Shown here piece after piece: positions 18,701 through 30,131 of a stretch of DNA of 64,000 bases. Under the pieces are notes generated by a model that worked only from the letters and a program-made list of their open reading frames with translations, ran no database searches and was not told the DNA's origin. Within the stretch, counting starts at the first letter, position 1. Each line of letters begins with the position of its first letter. This stretch comes from Geoalkalibacter halelectricus (lineage in GTDB: Bacteria > Desulfobacterota > Desulfuromonadia > Desulfuromonadales > Geoalkalibacteraceae). Position numbers and translations under genes: made by a program. The stretch spans positions 1,427,001-1,491,000 of the forward strand of contig NZ_CP092109.1 of the NCBI RefSeq assembly GCF_025263685.1, read 5' to 3'.

Positions 18701-21332
18701 TGGTGGGTTCGTCGAACAGAAACAGGGTGCCCGCGGCGGGCTTTTTGCCGCCGCGCTGGGCGGCCAGGTGTCCGGCGAGTTTGAGCCGCTGGGCCTCGCC
18801 GCCGCTCAGAGTCGGTACCGGCTGGCCGAGGCTCAGATAATCCAGCCCCACGGCCCGCAGGGGTTCGAGGCCGCGCAGAATGTCGGGGCGTTCGGCGAAA
18901 AAGTCCAGGGCCTCGGCCACGGTGAGATCGAGCACCTCGGCGATGGACTTGCCCGGACCACCGCCGGGCGGGTGCAGTTTGATGTCGAGGATTTCGGCGC
19001 GATAGCGGCGGCCGTCGCAGTCCGGGCAGCGCAGGTAGACATCGGAGAGAAACTGCATCTCCACGTGCTCGAAGCCGTTGCCGCCGCAGCTCGGACAGCG
19101 GCCGTGGCCGGAATTGAAGCTGAAGGTGCCGGCGGTGTAGCCGCGTTCCCGGGCGGGAAGCTCGGCGGCGAAGGCCTTGCGGATGGCGTCGAAGGCGCCC
19201 ACATAGCTCGCCGGGTTGGAGCGGGTGGTGCGCCCGATGGGCGACTGGTCGACCAGCACCACGTCGCCGATCTGCTCATGGCCGAGGATCGCACCGTGGG
19301 CGCCGGGCGCGTCCACGGGCTTGCCCTTGAGCTTGCACAGGGCCTGGTAGAGCACGTCCTGCACCAGCGTCGATTTGCCCGAGCCCGACACGCCGGTGAC
19401 CACGACCAGGCGCCCAAGGGGAAGGTCCACGTCCAGACCTTTGAGATTGTGCGCCGCGGCGCCGCGAATTTTCAGGGTGGACGGCTTTTCAGCGCCGGCA
19501 GGTACTGCGGAGGGTTGGCCCACGCTCTTGTCGCCGCGCAGGTACTGGGCGGTGAGGGAGCGCTGGTCGCGCAGCAATTCGGCCGGGGTGCCGAAAAATA
19601 CCACCTGGCCGCCGTTTTTGCCCGGCCCGGGTCCGATGTCGAGCACCCGGTCGGCGGTGAGCATCACCTGGGGGTCATGCTCCACCACCAGCAGGGAATT
19701 GCCCGCATCGCGCAGCCGCCGCAGCACACCGATGACCCGCCCCATATCGCGCGGATGCAGGCCGATGGAGGGTTCGTCAAGGACGAACAGGGTGTTGACC
19801 AGGGAGGTTCCCAGGGCGGTGGTCAGGTTGATGCGCTGCACTTCGCCGCCGGAGAGGGTACGCGATTGGCGATCGAGATTGAGATAAGAGAGACCGACCT
19901 CGACCAGATAGGAAAGGCGCGTGTGGATTTCGCCGAGCAGCACCTCGGCCGCCTCGTCCAGGGGGGCGGGCAGGCTCAGGTGCGAGAAGAAATCCAGGCA
20001 GCGGTCGATGGGCAGCAGCATCAGATCGTGCAGGCACAGACCCGGCAACTGCTCAAGTTGCTCGGGCGTCAGTTCGGTTTCGGCCGGCCGGAAGCGTCGC
20101 TGCGGCGGCACCACCCGGTCAGCCAGGGGTTTATCGCCCAGGCGCCAGAGCAGGGCATCGGGTTTGAGGCGCGCGCCCTGACAACTCGGGCAGCGGTCGT
20201 AGGAGCGGTACTTGGAGAGCAGAACGCGAATGTGCATTTTATAGCTCTTGGCCTCCAGCCAATCGAAAAAGCCGCGCACCCCATACCACTGACCCTCCTC
20301 CCAGCGGCCCTCGCCGTGGATGACCCAGTCGCGTTGTGCCGCGCTCAGGGAACGCCAGGGCCGATCCACGTCGATGCCGGCCTGCTCGGCAAAGCGCAGC
20401 AGATCCTCCTGGCATTCACGGTTGCTCTGGGTCTGAAAGGGTTTGACGGCGCCGGCGGCCAGGGATTTGTCCGCGTCGGGAATCACCAGGGCGTAATCGA
20501 TGCCCAAAACGCGGCCGAAGCCGCGGCAGGTATCGCAGGCGCCCACCGGCGAGTTGAAGCTGAACAGGTTGGGCTGCGGATCGTGGTAGGCCAGGTCGCA
20601 CTCGGCGCAATGCAATTCCGAGGAATAGCGTCGCGAAGCCAGGGGCTGGTTCTGCCCATCGAACAAAACGGCGCTCAATCGTCCATGCCCGACCTTGAAG
20701 GCGGCTTCGAGACTCTCCACCAGGCGTGCGCGCCGCTCCGGGGAGAGGCTGAGGCGATCCTGGATGACCTCGAGCCGCGCGTCCTCTTCGGCGTGAAAGC
20801 GGGTGTAGCCCTGCGCCGCCAGATGCGACTTGATCTCGGCGACGGTGAAATTGCCCGGGATGGCGACCGTGAAGGTAATCAGGGCGCGCGCTCCCGGGGC
20901 TTGCCGCAGCAGATCCGAGGCGGTGCTCTCCGGGGTGTCGCGCACCACCGGCCTTGCGCAGCCGCGGCAATAAAGGCGCGCGCCGCGCGCGAAGAGCAGC
21001 TTGAGGTGGTCGGTCAACTCGGTCATGGTGCCCACCGTCGAACGCGAGGTGCGCACCGGATTGGTCTGGTCGATGGCGATGGCCGGTGGAATCCCGTCGA
21101 TGCGCTCGACGCGTGGTTTGTCCATGCGGTCGAGAAACTGGCGGGCATAGGGCGAGAAGGTTTCGACGTAGCGGCGCTGGCCCTCGGCATAGATGGTGTC
21201 GAAAGCCAGGGACGATTTGCCCGAGCCCGAGACGCCCGTGACCACGATCAGTTCACCCAGGGGCAGATCGAGGTCGAGGTTCTTGAGGTTGTTCTGGCAG
21301 GCGCCGCGCAGACGAATCTGATTCTGGGACAT
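15771..21332 (-). CDS. uvrA: Double-length excinuclease ABC subunit A (two UvrA units fused)
   Basis: The protein is about 1,853 residues, twice the usual UvrA length of about 940. It carries four ABC ATPase modules with Walker A motifs near residues 33 (GVSGSGKSS), 645 (GVSGSGKST), 1018 (GMSGSGKST) and 1531 (GVSGSGKST). Each has its own LSGGE signature and DEP(S/T)(I/T)GLH Walker B. Zinc-finger cysteine pairs of the UvrA type occur in both halves (CAEC/CDTC, CPSC/CPDC, CPGC/CPGC, CSAC/CDQC). A Pro/Ala-rich linker near residue 960 joins the halves. All ATP sites look intact. UvrA recognises bulky DNA lesions and loads UvrB. I chose the ATG at 21332 because AAAGGA lies 12 bases before it; the frame continues to 21377. 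Confidence 0.93.
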   Translation of the reverse strand: MSQNQIRLRGACQNNLKNLDLDLPLGELIVVTGVSGSGKSSLAFDTIYAEGQRRYVETFSPYARQFLDRMDKPRVERIDGIPPAIAIDQTNPVRTSRSTVGTMTELTDHLKLLFARGARLYCRGCARPVVRDTPESTASDLLRQAPGARALITFTVAIPGNFTVAEIKSHLAAQGYTRFHAEEDARLEVIQDRLSLSPERRARLVESLEAAFKVGHGRLSAVLFDGQNQPLASRRYSSELHCAECDLAYHDPQPNLFSFNSPVGACDTCRGFGRVLGIDYALVIPDADKSLAAGAVKPFQTQSNRECQEDLLRFAEQAGIDVDRPWRSLSAAQRDWVIHGEGRWEEGQWYGVRGFFDWLEAKSYKMHIRVLLSKYRSYDRCPSCQGARLKPDALLWRLGDKPLADRVVPPQRRFRPAETELTPEQLEQLPGLCLHDLMLLPIDRCLDFFSHLSLPAPLDEAAEVLLGEIHTRLSYLVEVGLSYLNLDRQSRTLSGGEVQRINLTTALGTSLVNTLFVLDEPSIGLHPRDMGRVIGVLRRLRDAGNSLLVVEHDPQVMLTADRVLDIGPGPGKNGGQVVFFGTPAELLRDQRSLTAQYLRGDKSVGQPSAVPAGAEKPSTLKIRGAAAHNLKGLDVDLPLGRLVVVTGVSGSGKSTLVQDVLYQALCKLKGKPVDAPGAHGAILGHEQIGDVVLVDQSPIGRTTRSNPASYVGAFDAIRKAFAAELPARERGYTAGTFSFNSGHGRCPSCGGNGFEHVEMQFLSDVYLRCPDCDGRRYRAEILDIKLHPPGGGPGKSIAEVLDLTVAEALDFFAERPDILRGLEPLRAVGLDYLSLGQPVPTLSGGEAQRLKLAGHLAAQRGGKKPAAGTLFLFDEPTTGLHFDDIARLLGALRQLQGEGHSLLVIEHNLDIIAAADWIIDLGPEGGDAGGRLVCAGTPRAVMDCAASHTGAALRGYLEELRQTRAALPSLAPPAPATAPPTPPIAQHEGRICIHGAREHNLKNIDVCLPREQFTVITGMSGSGKSTLAFDILFSEGQRRYLESLNAYARQFVQPAARPDMDALFGIPPTVAIEQRTSRGGRKSTVATLTEIYHFLRLLFVKLGVQHCPTCAVAIEPQSREAIIARLLREWRARRVSLLAPLVTARKGYYTDLAKWAAGKGFSHLRVDGVDTPTDNWPRLDRFREHTIELPVGELRLVPEQEEHLRALLDLALDYGKGVVQVRDEQSSEAAIFSTRRACPGCGRSFEEPDPRLFSFNSKHGWCPGCFGTGLLMPGFDAEQSGEEIWWNAWWEGEEQPCPACEGRRLRPEALAVKFHGRDIAELSALSIAAAEKFFQNLELAGREADIARDILAELGTRFAFLREVGLSYLSLDRAAPTLSGGEAQRIRLAAQLGSNLRGVCYILDEPTIGLHPRDNLMLLDTLEKLGAKGNTVVVVEHDDETIRRARHLIDLGPGAGINGGRVVAAGSVEDLMASPQSVTGRFLANPLRHPLVKRRSTSRRTPGIEISGAHLHNLKKIDVVFPLKRLIAVSGVSGSGKSTLVRSVLHENLRRLLAERGNKTAPPRGCGAIKGAEKIARILEVDQTPIGKTPRSCPATYVGFWDEVRKLFAATPEAKIRGWGPGRFSFNTKEGRCSACDGQGVQKIEMSFLPDVQVSCDQCAGLRFTPETLAVTYKDRNIGEVLKMTINQAADFFAAHGKIHHALCLLQDVGLGYLTLGQPSPTLSGGEAQRIKLVTELAKTPLDEGAAATRNRRGGHTLYILDEPTIGLHMADVEKLIRVLHRLVAAGNTLVVIEHNLDVIAEADWLIDLGPEGGEGGGRLVAAGTPEQVARADTDSRTAPILKKFLQERRDSK

Positions 21333-21412
21333 GAAAGGCAATTCCTTTGCATGGGAAGGATGGGCAAAGGAACCCATTATACGGAAGAAGGCGGTCGTGG
21401 GGAAGGCGGGGC

Positions 21413-21449
21413 GGCGCCCGGCGGCGGGGAGAGACGGCTGCCGGGCGCC
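21413..21449. repeat. GC-rich inverted repeat between pfkA and uvrA
   Basis: A perfect 10-bp inverted repeat (GGCGCCCGGC, 21413-21422, and GCCGGGCGCC, 21440-21449) lies 8 bases past the pfkA stop. There is no T-tract on either strand, so it may stabilise or process the pfkA 3' end rather than terminate strongly. Confidence 0.5.
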
Positions 21450-21457
21450 GCGTGCGG

Positions 21458-22420
21458 TCAGATATCGAGTTTGTGCGCCAGCTTGACCATGGTTTCGTTG
21501 AGGGGCCGCATGGGCGCGTTGAAGACCTTGTCGAAATCGGTGAAGGTCAGTTGATTGCCGGCCAGCCCGACCATCTTGCCGCTCTGGCTGTTCAGCAGCG
21601 CATCCACCGCCCCCTGGCCGAAGCGCGAGCCGAGCAGGCGATCGAAGGCCGTGGGCGAGCCGCCGCGCTGGTAATGGCCGAGTACCATGATGCGCGATTC
21701 AAAACGGATGTGGTGCTTGATCTGCTCGGAGATTTCCTGGGCGCTGGCCACGCCTTCGGCGACCATGATGATGGAGTTGTCCCGCCCTTCGCGATAGCGC
21801 TTGCGCAGGTTGTCGCAGATATCGCCGATGTTGTAGGGAACTTCGGGAATCAGGGCGTGCTCAGCGCCGCAGGCGATCGCGGCCACCAGGGTCAGATAGC
21901 CGCAATCACGCCCCATGACCTCGACGATGAAGGCGCGGTCGTGACTCGAAGCGGTATCCTTGAGGCAGTCGACGGCATAGATGATGTTGTTGAGCGCCGT
22001 ATCGACCCCCAGGGACATGTCGGTGAAGGGAATGTCGTTGTCGATGGAGGCGGGGATGCCGATGACCTTGATGCCGCGGTCCATGAGCGTCTTGGCGCCG
22101 CGCATGCTGCCGTCGCCGCCGATGACCACCAGCCCCTCGACGCCCAGGCCCTTGAGATTGCTCGCCGCCAGGTCCTGCCCGGCCGTTTCCATCATCTCCT
22201 TGCAGCGTGCGCTCTGCAAAAAGGTACCACCGCGCTGCAGGGTGTTGCTTACCGACTTGGTGTTCATCATGAAGTAATCGCGATCAATCAGGCCGCGATA
22301 GCCCTTCTTGATGCCCACCACATCGAGCCCCGCGGAAAGGCCCGAGCGCACCACGGCGCGAATGGCGGCATTCATGCCCGAGCAGTCGCCGCCGCTGGTC
22401 AAAACGGCAATACGTTTCAT
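21458..22420 (-). CDS. pfkA: ATP-dependent 6-phosphofructokinase
   Basis: The enzyme phosphorylates fructose 6-phosphate to the 1,6-bisphosphate in glycolysis. The 320-residue chain is the standard bacterial PfkA length. It begins MKRIAVLTSGGDCSGMNAAIR (glycine-rich nucleotide site), has IGGDGSMRGA near residue 100 (Gly-Asp pair typical of ATP-dependent enzymes) and PASIDNDI with the catalytic Asp region near 125. The ATG follows GGAGGATTGATCC. It is divergent from lon, with a promoter for each in the 290-base gap, and is followed by the double uvrA on the same strand. Confidence 0.96.
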   Translation of the reverse strand: MKRIAVLTSGGDCSGMNAAIRAVVRSGLSAGLDVVGIKKGYRGLIDRDYFMMNTKSVSNTLQRGGTFLQSARCKEMMETAGQDLAASNLKGLGVEGLVVIGGDGSMRGAKTLMDRGIKVIGIPASIDNDIPFTDMSLGVDTALNNIIYAVDCLKDTASSHDRAFIVEVMGRDCGYLTLVAAIACGAEHALIPEVPYNIGDICDNLRKRYREGRDNSIIMVAEGVASAQEISEQIKHHIRFESRIMVLGHYQRGGSPTAFDRLLGSRFGQGAVDALLNSQSGKMVGLAGNQLTFTDFDKVFNAPMRPLNETMVKLAHKLDI

Positions 22421-22566
22421 GGATCAATCCTCCTGGTGGGAAACATAGGTTGTAAGCGTTTACGACGCTCGGATCGGTATCGGGGCGGATCGCATCAGGG
22501 AAGAATAAACGCCGCGTTGCTCCTGAATATCCTTGCCCGCGGCTGACGGCAAGGCGAATTTGCCTG

Positions 22567-22595
22567 AGTAAATCATTGCTGAGGGTGTTTGTCAA
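22567..22595 (-). promoter_or_regulatory. Sigma-70 promoter for pfkA
   Basis: On the minus strand TTGACA (22595-22590) and TTTACT (22572-22567) are spaced by 17 bases. This places the pfkA transcript start about 150 bases before the ATG. It lies back to back with the lon promoter 18 bases away. Confidence 0.55.
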
Positions 22596-22612
22596 AGCCC
22601 TTTGCCGCGTCC

Positions 22613-22640
22613 TTGACAGTCGCGGCGGCGCTGCTATGCT
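22613..22640 (+). promoter_or_regulatory. Sigma-70 promoter for lon
   Basis: TTGACA (22613-22618) and TATGCT (22635-22640) are spaced by 16 bases. No heat-shock sigma-32 style sequence was noticed nearby, so basal expression from a housekeeping promoter is suggested. Confidence 0.6.
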
Positions 22641-22710
22641 TTGAGTGGTTAAGGGTTTGATTTTTCTAGTTTCCTTTCAAGTGGGCCGGTTTTCTGGGTA
22701 GGGGGGCGCG

Positions 22711-25098
<2,388 letters not shown>

Positions 25099-25189
25099 GG
25101 TCGCGCCTCGGGGGGTTGCCCCGGGGGCGAGAACCGGCTAAGCTTTCCCTTCGGTTTGTCGGAGCAATCAAGGGTTAGAGGAGTGCAAC

Positions 25190-26689
25190 GTGAGATTCTT
25201 TATTGTATCGCCGCGGCCGCTGGCCGTTTTTTTCTGCCTGCTGTTGTGGGTGGCGCCCCTGTGGGCGGCCACCTTGGAAGATCGGGTCATCACCCATGAG
25301 TTCGACAACGGCCTCAAGCTGCTCATGGTGCCGCGCCCCGAAATCCCGACCTTTACCGCCTATATCACCCTCGGGGTCGGGTCGGTGCACGAAACCAGCG
25401 AGTATCGCGGCATGGCCCATATGCTTGAACACATGCTGTTCAAGGGTACCCAAACCATCGGTACCACCGACTATGCGAAGGAAAAACCGCTGCTTGAGCA
25501 AATCGAGGCGGTCGGCAGCCGTTTGGATGCCTTGCGTCAGCGCCGCGATGCCGATTCCGAGAAAATCGCCGCCCTCGAAAAAGAACTGGCCGCTTTGCAG
25601 CATCAGCATCAGCAGTTTGTGGTCAAGGACGAGTTCGCCCGCATCTACGCCGAGCACGGTGGGACGGGCTACAATGCCTTCACCAGCCGCGACCTGACCA
25701 CCTATTTGGTCAGCCTGCCCGCCAACAAGCTCGAACTCTGGGCCGCCGTGGAATCAGACCGCATGAAAAATCCCGTGCTGCGCGAGTTCTATACCGAGCG
25801 CGAAGTGGTCATGGAGGAGCGCTTTCGGACCGTGGAAACCAATCCGCGCGGTCTGCTTTTTGAGAATCTGTTCGCCAATGCCTTCACGGTGCATCCCTAT
25901 CGCAATCCCATCCTCGGCTGGCGCTCGGATATCGAGAATCTCACCCTGGCCCAGACCCGCGATTTTCTCCAGCGCTATTACGGGCCGGTCAACACCGTGA
26001 TCGCCCTGGTCGGCGACATCGATCCGCCCGCGGCCGTCGCCATGATCGAGCGCTATTTCGGCGACATTCCCCCCGGTTCGCCGGTGCCGCCGGTGTTCCA
26101 CGTCGAGCCGCCCCAGCAGGGTGAGAGGCGCGTGCAGGTGCTCTTCGACGCCGAGCCGCAACTGGCCATGGCTTTTCACAAGCCGACCCTGCCTGAATTC
26201 GATGACTACGTTTTCGACCTCGTCAATCTGATTCTCGGCCAGGGCCGTACCTCGCGCCTTCATCGCAGCCTGGTGCTCGAGCAGCAGCTCGCCACCGCCG
26301 TTCAGACTTTCATCACGCCGGGTTCGCGTTATCCCAATCTGTTCGTCATCGCCGCCACGCCGCGTCATCCGCATACCACCGCCGAGGTGGAGGCGGCCAT
26401 TTACGCTGAACTCGAGCGGCTGGCCCGCGAGCCGGTGAGCGCGGCGGAACTCGAGCGTGCCGTCAACCGCCTGCGCACCGACCGGTTGCGGTTTTTGCGC
26501 AGCAATGAGGGGCTGGCGCGGATGCTGACCTTTTACCAGAGTGTCGCCGGCGACTGGCGCTATGTGCTCACCTATGACGACATCGTCGCCGAAATCGATG
26601 CCCAGGACGTGATGGAAACCGCAGCGCGCTGGCTGCATTCGGGCAATCGCACGGTGGTCACGCTGGAAAGAGGGGAGCAACAGCCATGA
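25190..26689 (+). CDS. Secreted M16 family zinc metallopeptidase, active subunit
   Basis: The 499-residue protein has a signal peptide (about 1-28, ending PLWA) and the inverted zinc motif HMLEH (His77-His81), with the downstream ligand Glu188 in AAVESDRM. Between them is an extra insert of about 60 residues (about 95-155) with heptad-like Leu/Ala spacing (EKIAALEKELAALQHQHQQF), likely a coiled coil. The start GTG follows GAGGAG. Its stop overlaps the next gene by four bases (ATGA), and that neighbour is a zinc-less M16 partner. The pair should form a two-chain periplasmic peptidase like other M16B systems. Confidence 0.92.
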   Translation: MRFFIVSPRPLAVFFCLLLWVAPLWAATLEDRVITHEFDNGLKLLMVPRPEIPTFTAYITLGVGSVHETSEYRGMAHMLEHMLFKGTQTIGTTDYAKEKPLLEQIEAVGSRLDALRQRRDADSEKIAALEKELAALQHQHQQFVVKDEFARIYAEHGGTGYNAFTSRDLTTYLVSLPANKLELWAAVESDRMKNPVLREFYTEREVVMEERFRTVETNPRGLLFENLFANAFTVHPYRNPILGWRSDIENLTLAQTRDFLQRYYGPVNTVIALVGDIDPPAAVAMIERYFGDIPPGSPVPPVFHVEPPQQGERRVQVLFDAEPQLAMAFHKPTLPEFDDYVFDLVNLILGQGRTSRLHRSLVLEQQLATAVQTFITPGSRYPNLFVIAATPRHPHTTAEVEAAIYAELERLAREPVSAAELERAVNRLRTDRLRFLRSNEGLARMLTFYQSVAGDWRYVLTYDDIVAEIDAQDVMETAARWLHSGNRTVVTLERGEQQP

Positions 26690-28104
26690 AATCTCAGATG
26701 CGTTGGCTGCTGATTGTATTGGTGGTGTTCGTTTGGGGCTGCGCCCAGGCTCCGGCGCCGGCCTCCTTCCGCGACCTGAGTTTTGCCCCCCTGGAGTTTC
26801 AGGTACCCGAGATGGAGCGCCTGACCCTGGACAACGGCATGCGCCTTTATGTGCAGGAAGATCGCGAACTGCCCCTGGTGGAGGTGACGGTGATGATCGG
26901 CGCCGGGTCCATCGGTGATCCCGCCGACCAGGTGGGACTTGCCGATCTCTATGCCGCCGTGCTGCGCAGCGGTGGCGCCGGTAACCGCGATCCCGACGCC
27001 CTCGATTCCTTCCTCGACATGCGCGCGGCCAATTTGAGCGCGGCCGCCGACACCCATGCCGTGACCTTGACGCTGTCCCTGCGCTCCGACGATTTGGAAG
27101 AGGGTCTGGAGGTACTCGCCGATGTGCTGCGGCGCCCGCGGTTTGACGCCGCGCGCCTGGAGATCGCCCAGCGCCAGGCCCTGGAAGGGATTCGCCGACA
27201 GAACGACGATCCCGGCACCCTGGCGCGGCGGGTTCTCTCGCGCACCCTCTATGGTCAACATCCCCTGGGGCGCAGCGCCACGGCGGACAGCATCATGAGC
27301 ATAGTGCGGCACGACCTGGTCGCTTTCCACGAGTCTTATGCCCACCCGAACAATCTCTGGGTCGGCATCAGCGGCGATTTTTCCCGCGACGGGCTGCTGG
27401 AATCCCTGGCACGGCATTTCGGCGACTGGCCCGCGGCCGCCGTGCGCCCGCAGGAGATCCCGCCCTTGGCGGCCGAGACGCCGGCGAGCGCCTGGGTGGT
27501 GCCGCGCGGTCTGCCCCAGACCACCATTTTGCTGGGTGAGATCGGCATCGACAAGGACAACCCCGACCAATACGCGCTGCGGGTCATGAACTTTCTGCTC
27601 GGCGGGGGCGGCTTTAACTCACGCCTGATGCGCGAGATCCGTTCCAACCGCGGCCTGGCCTACTCGGTTTATTCCTTTTATCAGGTCGGGCGGCATCTGC
27701 CGGGATTGTTCATTGCCGGCAGCGAGACACGCACCAACGCGGTGCTGGAGGTGGTTGATCTCAAGCGCGAGATCATGACGCAGATGCGCGACACCCCGGT
27801 AGCCGAGGCTGATCTGAGCCTCGCCCGGGAGAGCCTCATCAACAGCTTCGTCTTCGGCTTCACCGACCCCCACGCCGTGGTGGCCATGACCATGCGCCTG
27901 GACTTCTACGACTATCCCGAGGATTATCTGCGCGCCTACCGTGACCACATCGCCGCGGTGAGTGCCGCCGATGTGCAGCGCGTCGCGCGGCGCTACCTCA
28001 ATCCCGATCGCCAGATGCTGGTGCTGGTCGGGGACGTGCAAGACACGGCGAGCGAACTGGCCGCGCGGGGCATGCGGGTGGAGGAATTTTCCTTGGAGGA
28101 TTGA
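26686..28104 (+). CDS. M16 family lipoprotein, zinc-less partner subunit
   Basis: The 472-residue protein has a lipoprotein signal with the box VWGC (lipidated Cys19). The M16 fold follows, but the HxxEH motif is replaced (VGLADLYAAVLRSG), so it cannot bind the catalytic zinc. It keeps the Arg/Tyr region typical of the non-catalytic half (SNRGLAYSVYSFY near residue 325). It overlaps the active M16 gene by ATGA, which implies translational coupling and 1:1 production. Because it is lipid-anchored, it may tether the active partner to the envelope. Confidence 0.92.
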   Translation: MKSQMRWLLIVLVVFVWGCAQAPAPASFRDLSFAPLEFQVPEMERLTLDNGMRLYVQEDRELPLVEVTVMIGAGSIGDPADQVGLADLYAAVLRSGGAGNRDPDALDSFLDMRAANLSAAADTHAVTLTLSLRSDDLEEGLEVLADVLRRPRFDAARLEIAQRQALEGIRRQNDDPGTLARRVLSRTLYGQHPLGRSATADSIMSIVRHDLVAFHESYAHPNNLWVGISGDFSRDGLLESLARHFGDWPAAAVRPQEIPPLAAETPASAWVVPRGLPQTTILLGEIGIDKDNPDQYALRVMNFLLGGGGFNSRLMREIRSNRGLAYSVYSFYQVGRHLPGLFIAGSETRTNAVLEVVDLKREIMTQMRDTPVAEADLSLARESLINSFVFGFTDPHAVVAMTMRLDFYDYPEDYLRAYRDHIAAVSAADVQRVARRYLNPDRQMLVLVGDVQDTASELAARGMRVEEFSLED

Positions 28105-28132
28105 CAAGGCGCGATTATCCCGGATACCTTGA

Positions 28133-28152
28133 GCCCCTCCCTGGAGAGGGGC
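28133..28152 (+). promoter_or_regulatory. Hairpin covering the ribosome site of the MscS-like gene
   Basis: A 7-bp GC-rich stem (GCCCCTC, 28133-28139, with GAGGGGC, 28146-28152) contains the GGAGAGGGG ribosome site and ends one base before the GTG start. It lacks a T-tract, so translation control is more likely than termination. An alternative ATG at 28199 would escape it. Confidence 0.4.
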
Positions 28153-28153
28153 G

Positions 28154-29437
28154 GTGTCAGGCCTTCTTCCGGAGATTTTCGCCGTGGAAGATTTTTTTAT
28201 GGTTCAAGATTTCATGCAGCACCTTCCCGTTGTCATTCTGGCTGCTTGCGTCCTTGTTTCCTACTATCTGGCGCGCTGGATTCTGGTTCCCGTGGCCAAC
28301 AAACTGGTGGAGCGCAGTCCGGTCAAGTGGGACAACCTGCTTGCCCAGAGGCGCGTTTTCATTCGTGCCGCTCACCTGGTCCCAGCCATTGTCCTGGCCC
28401 TGGGTCTGCCCCTGGCTTTGGATGAGGCACTCGACGTCTACGGCCTCATCAGCCGCCTGAACAATGTTTATTTCATTCTGGTCGGCTATTGGGTGTTTGA
28501 GGGGCTGCTCAATGTCGCCATGGATATCTACCTGGAAAGTCCGGCGCGCCGGCATCTGCCCATTCGTGGCCTGGCGCAGGCCGTCAAGCTGGTGGTTTTT
28601 CTGCTCTGCCTGATCCTGGCATTGTCTCAAATCGCCGATCGCAGTCCGGTGTTCTTTATTTCAGGGCTTGGTGCGGTCACCGCCATTCTGCTGTTCATCT
28701 TCAAAGATCCGCTTTTGGGGCTGGTCGCCGGGGTGCAGATCACCACCATGGATCTGGTGCGCACCGGCGACTGGATCGAAATGCCCAAACACGGTGCCGA
28801 CGGCGATGTGATTGATGTGTCCCTGACCACCGTGCGGGTGCAGAACTGGGATCGGACCATCACCGCGATTCCCGCCTACGAACTGGTTTCTTCCTCCTTC
28901 AAGAACTGGCGCGGCATGCGCGACAGCGGCGGCCGGCGCATCAAGCGCGCCATCGCCGTCGACATCAATTCGGTGCGCTTCATCGACCATGAACTGCTCG
29001 AGCGCTTTAAAGGTATCCGCCTGCTGCGGCCCTATCTGGAGCAGAAGGTGCGCGACCTCGAGGACCACAACCGCCGCCATGTATCCGATGAGGAGTTCAG
29101 GGTGCTGGCCAACGGCCGGCGCCTGACCAATATCGGCACTTTTCGCGCCTACTGCGTTGCCTACCTGCGCAATCATTCTCATATTCACCAGGGTTTGACC
29201 TTTCTCGTGCGCCAACTCGCGCCTACCGCGGAAGGCCTGCCCTTGGAAATCTACGTCTTCGTCAACGATACCCGTTGGGATTTTTACGAGGGCGTTCAGG
29301 CGGACATCTTTGATCACCTGTTTGCCGTGCTGCCCGAATTCGGCCTGCGCGCCTTTCAGTTGCCGAGCGGGCGCGACGTTGCAGAGGTGGGCAAAGCTCT
29401 GTTCCCATCGGGCGCCAGGGCCGGATCTTTGGATTAA
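28154..29437 (+). CDS. Mechanosensitive channel of the MscS family (YbdG-like size)
   Basis: The 427-residue inner-membrane protein has several N-terminal helices (about residues 20-45, 70-90, 100-125, 138-155). The MscS pore/beta region follows from about 165: GLGAVTAILLFIFKDPLLGLVAGVQI, then RTGDWIEMPKHGADGDVIDVSLTTVRVQNWD. The C-terminal cytoplasmic domain is longer than in MscS itself and resembles YbdG. Such channels open under membrane tension to release solutes in osmotic downshock. The start GTG 28154 has a ribosome site buried in a hairpin; ATG 28199 is the alternative. Confidence 0.9.
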   Translation: MSGLLPEIFAVEDFFMVQDFMQHLPVVILAACVLVSYYLARWILVPVANKLVERSPVKWDNLLAQRRVFIRAAHLVPAIVLALGLPLALDEALDVYGLISRLNNVYFILVGYWVFEGLLNVAMDIYLESPARRHLPIRGLAQAVKLVVFLLCLILALSQIADRSPVFFISGLGAVTAILLFIFKDPLLGLVAGVQITTMDLVRTGDWIEMPKHGADGDVIDVSLTTVRVQNWDRTITAIPAYELVSSSFKNWRGMRDSGGRRIKRAIAVDINSVRFIDHELLERFKGIRLLRPYLEQKVRDLEDHNRRHVSDEEFRVLANGRRLTNIGTFRAYCVAYLRNHSHIHQGLTFLVRQLAPTAEGLPLEIYVFVNDTRWDFYEGVQADIFDHLFAVLPEFGLRAFQLPSGRDVAEVGKALFPSGARAGSLD

Positions 29438-29453
29438 AAATAGGCAAGCGCCC

Positions 29454-29481
29454 TTGAAGTAAAGAGAAAACTTTATAGAAT
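29454..29481 (+). promoter_or_regulatory. Sigma-70 promoter for the 29525 gene
   Basis: TTGAAG (29454-29459) and TAGAAT (29476-29481) are spaced by 16 bases. The -10 box matches at five of six positions. It lies between the MscS-like gene and the unknown gene and gives a leader of about 37 bases. Confidence 0.55.
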
Positions 29482-29495
29482 GGAACGGTGTTTTT

Positions 29496-29514
29496 CTTTC
29501 CGTCGGCCGGAAAG
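29496..29514 (+). promoter_or_regulatory. Leader hairpin next to the ribosome site of the 29525 gene
   Basis: CTTTCCG (29496-29502) pairs with CGGAAAG (29508-29514). The second arm shares bases with the AAGGAG ribosome site (29512-29517), so the hairpin could modulate translation. Confidence 0.3.
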
Positions 29515-29524
29515 GAGTCGTTCT

Positions 29525-29953
29525 ATGGGTTTTTTGGACAAAATTTTCGGCGGGAAACCGGAGTATCCGCAACTCGACACCAGCAGTCCGGCGGCCGGGC
29601 AGATCGAGCATATACGCAATGAACTCGAGCGTCTGTCGGCTGAGGTGAAACAACCCCTGGAGGTCATTCCGGGTGAAGACAGTAGCTATGTCTTCATCGG
29701 CAAGCCGCCTAAGAAATTCGGTGTGGCCTGGATTGAGGAAGGGCGGGTGCACAACTTCAAGACTCTGGTCGAGGAAAACGGCGTCGAGCCCAGTCGCTTG
29801 ACCAAGGTGGCCGAAGAACTGCGAGAGATTTACGAGGCCAATCAGCAGGGTGAGCGCTTCACCGCCAAGGTTGGGGATCAGGATCTGGTGGTCACCCCCT
29901 CGGACGTTTTTCGCAACCAGGTTCGCGAAACCATCGAGAAAGTTCTGCACTGA
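29525..29953 (+). CDS. Conserved-looking hypothetical protein, 142 residues
   Basis: The protein starts MGFLDKIFGGKPEYPQLD and has no signal peptide or membrane helix. It is acidic, with a helical stretch (about 25-42; HIRNELERLSAEVKQPLEV), a central SSYVFIGKPPKKFGVAWIEEG, and a C-terminal helical region ending in QVRETIEKVLH. The GFLDKIFGG opening suggests an amphipathic N terminus that may touch the membrane. AAGGAG precedes the ATG, and the gene has its own promoter and terminator, so it is a single-gene unit. I do not recognise a family and assign no function. Confidence 0.75.
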   Translation: MGFLDKIFGGKPEYPQLDTSSPAAGQIEHIRNELERLSAEVKQPLEVIPGEDSSYVFIGKPPKKFGVAWIEEGRVHNFKTLVEENGVEPSRLTKVAEELREIYEANQQGERFTAKVGDQDLVVTPSDVFRNQVRETIEKVLH

Positions 29954-30033
29954 AAGCCGCCTGGGCGGTGCCGTAATTTGAAATAGCAATTGGCCGGCGG
30001 AACCAATTTTTTAGCAATGAGGAGATGCGGAAT

Positions 30034-30061
30034 CAGGGTGCGCGGCATCCTGTTTTTTTTT
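30034..30061 (+). terminator. Rho-independent terminator before recQ
   Basis: An 8-bp stem with one G-U pair (CAGGGTGC, 30034-30041, and GCATCCTG, 30045-30052) is followed by nine T residues. It ends the 29525 transcript. Confidence 0.75.
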
Positions 30062-30131
30062 GTTTGCTAGGCAAAGCCCGCCTTTTTGGTTATGATTCTG
30101 CCACCTTTTTGTATTGAAGGATAGATTCGTC

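Noticed and set aside
18633-21554. 973-codon open frame opposite the double uvrA gene
   Set aside because: It is the antisense shadow of a GC-rich gene with clear UvrA motifs on the minus strand; its product shows no domain and odd composition.
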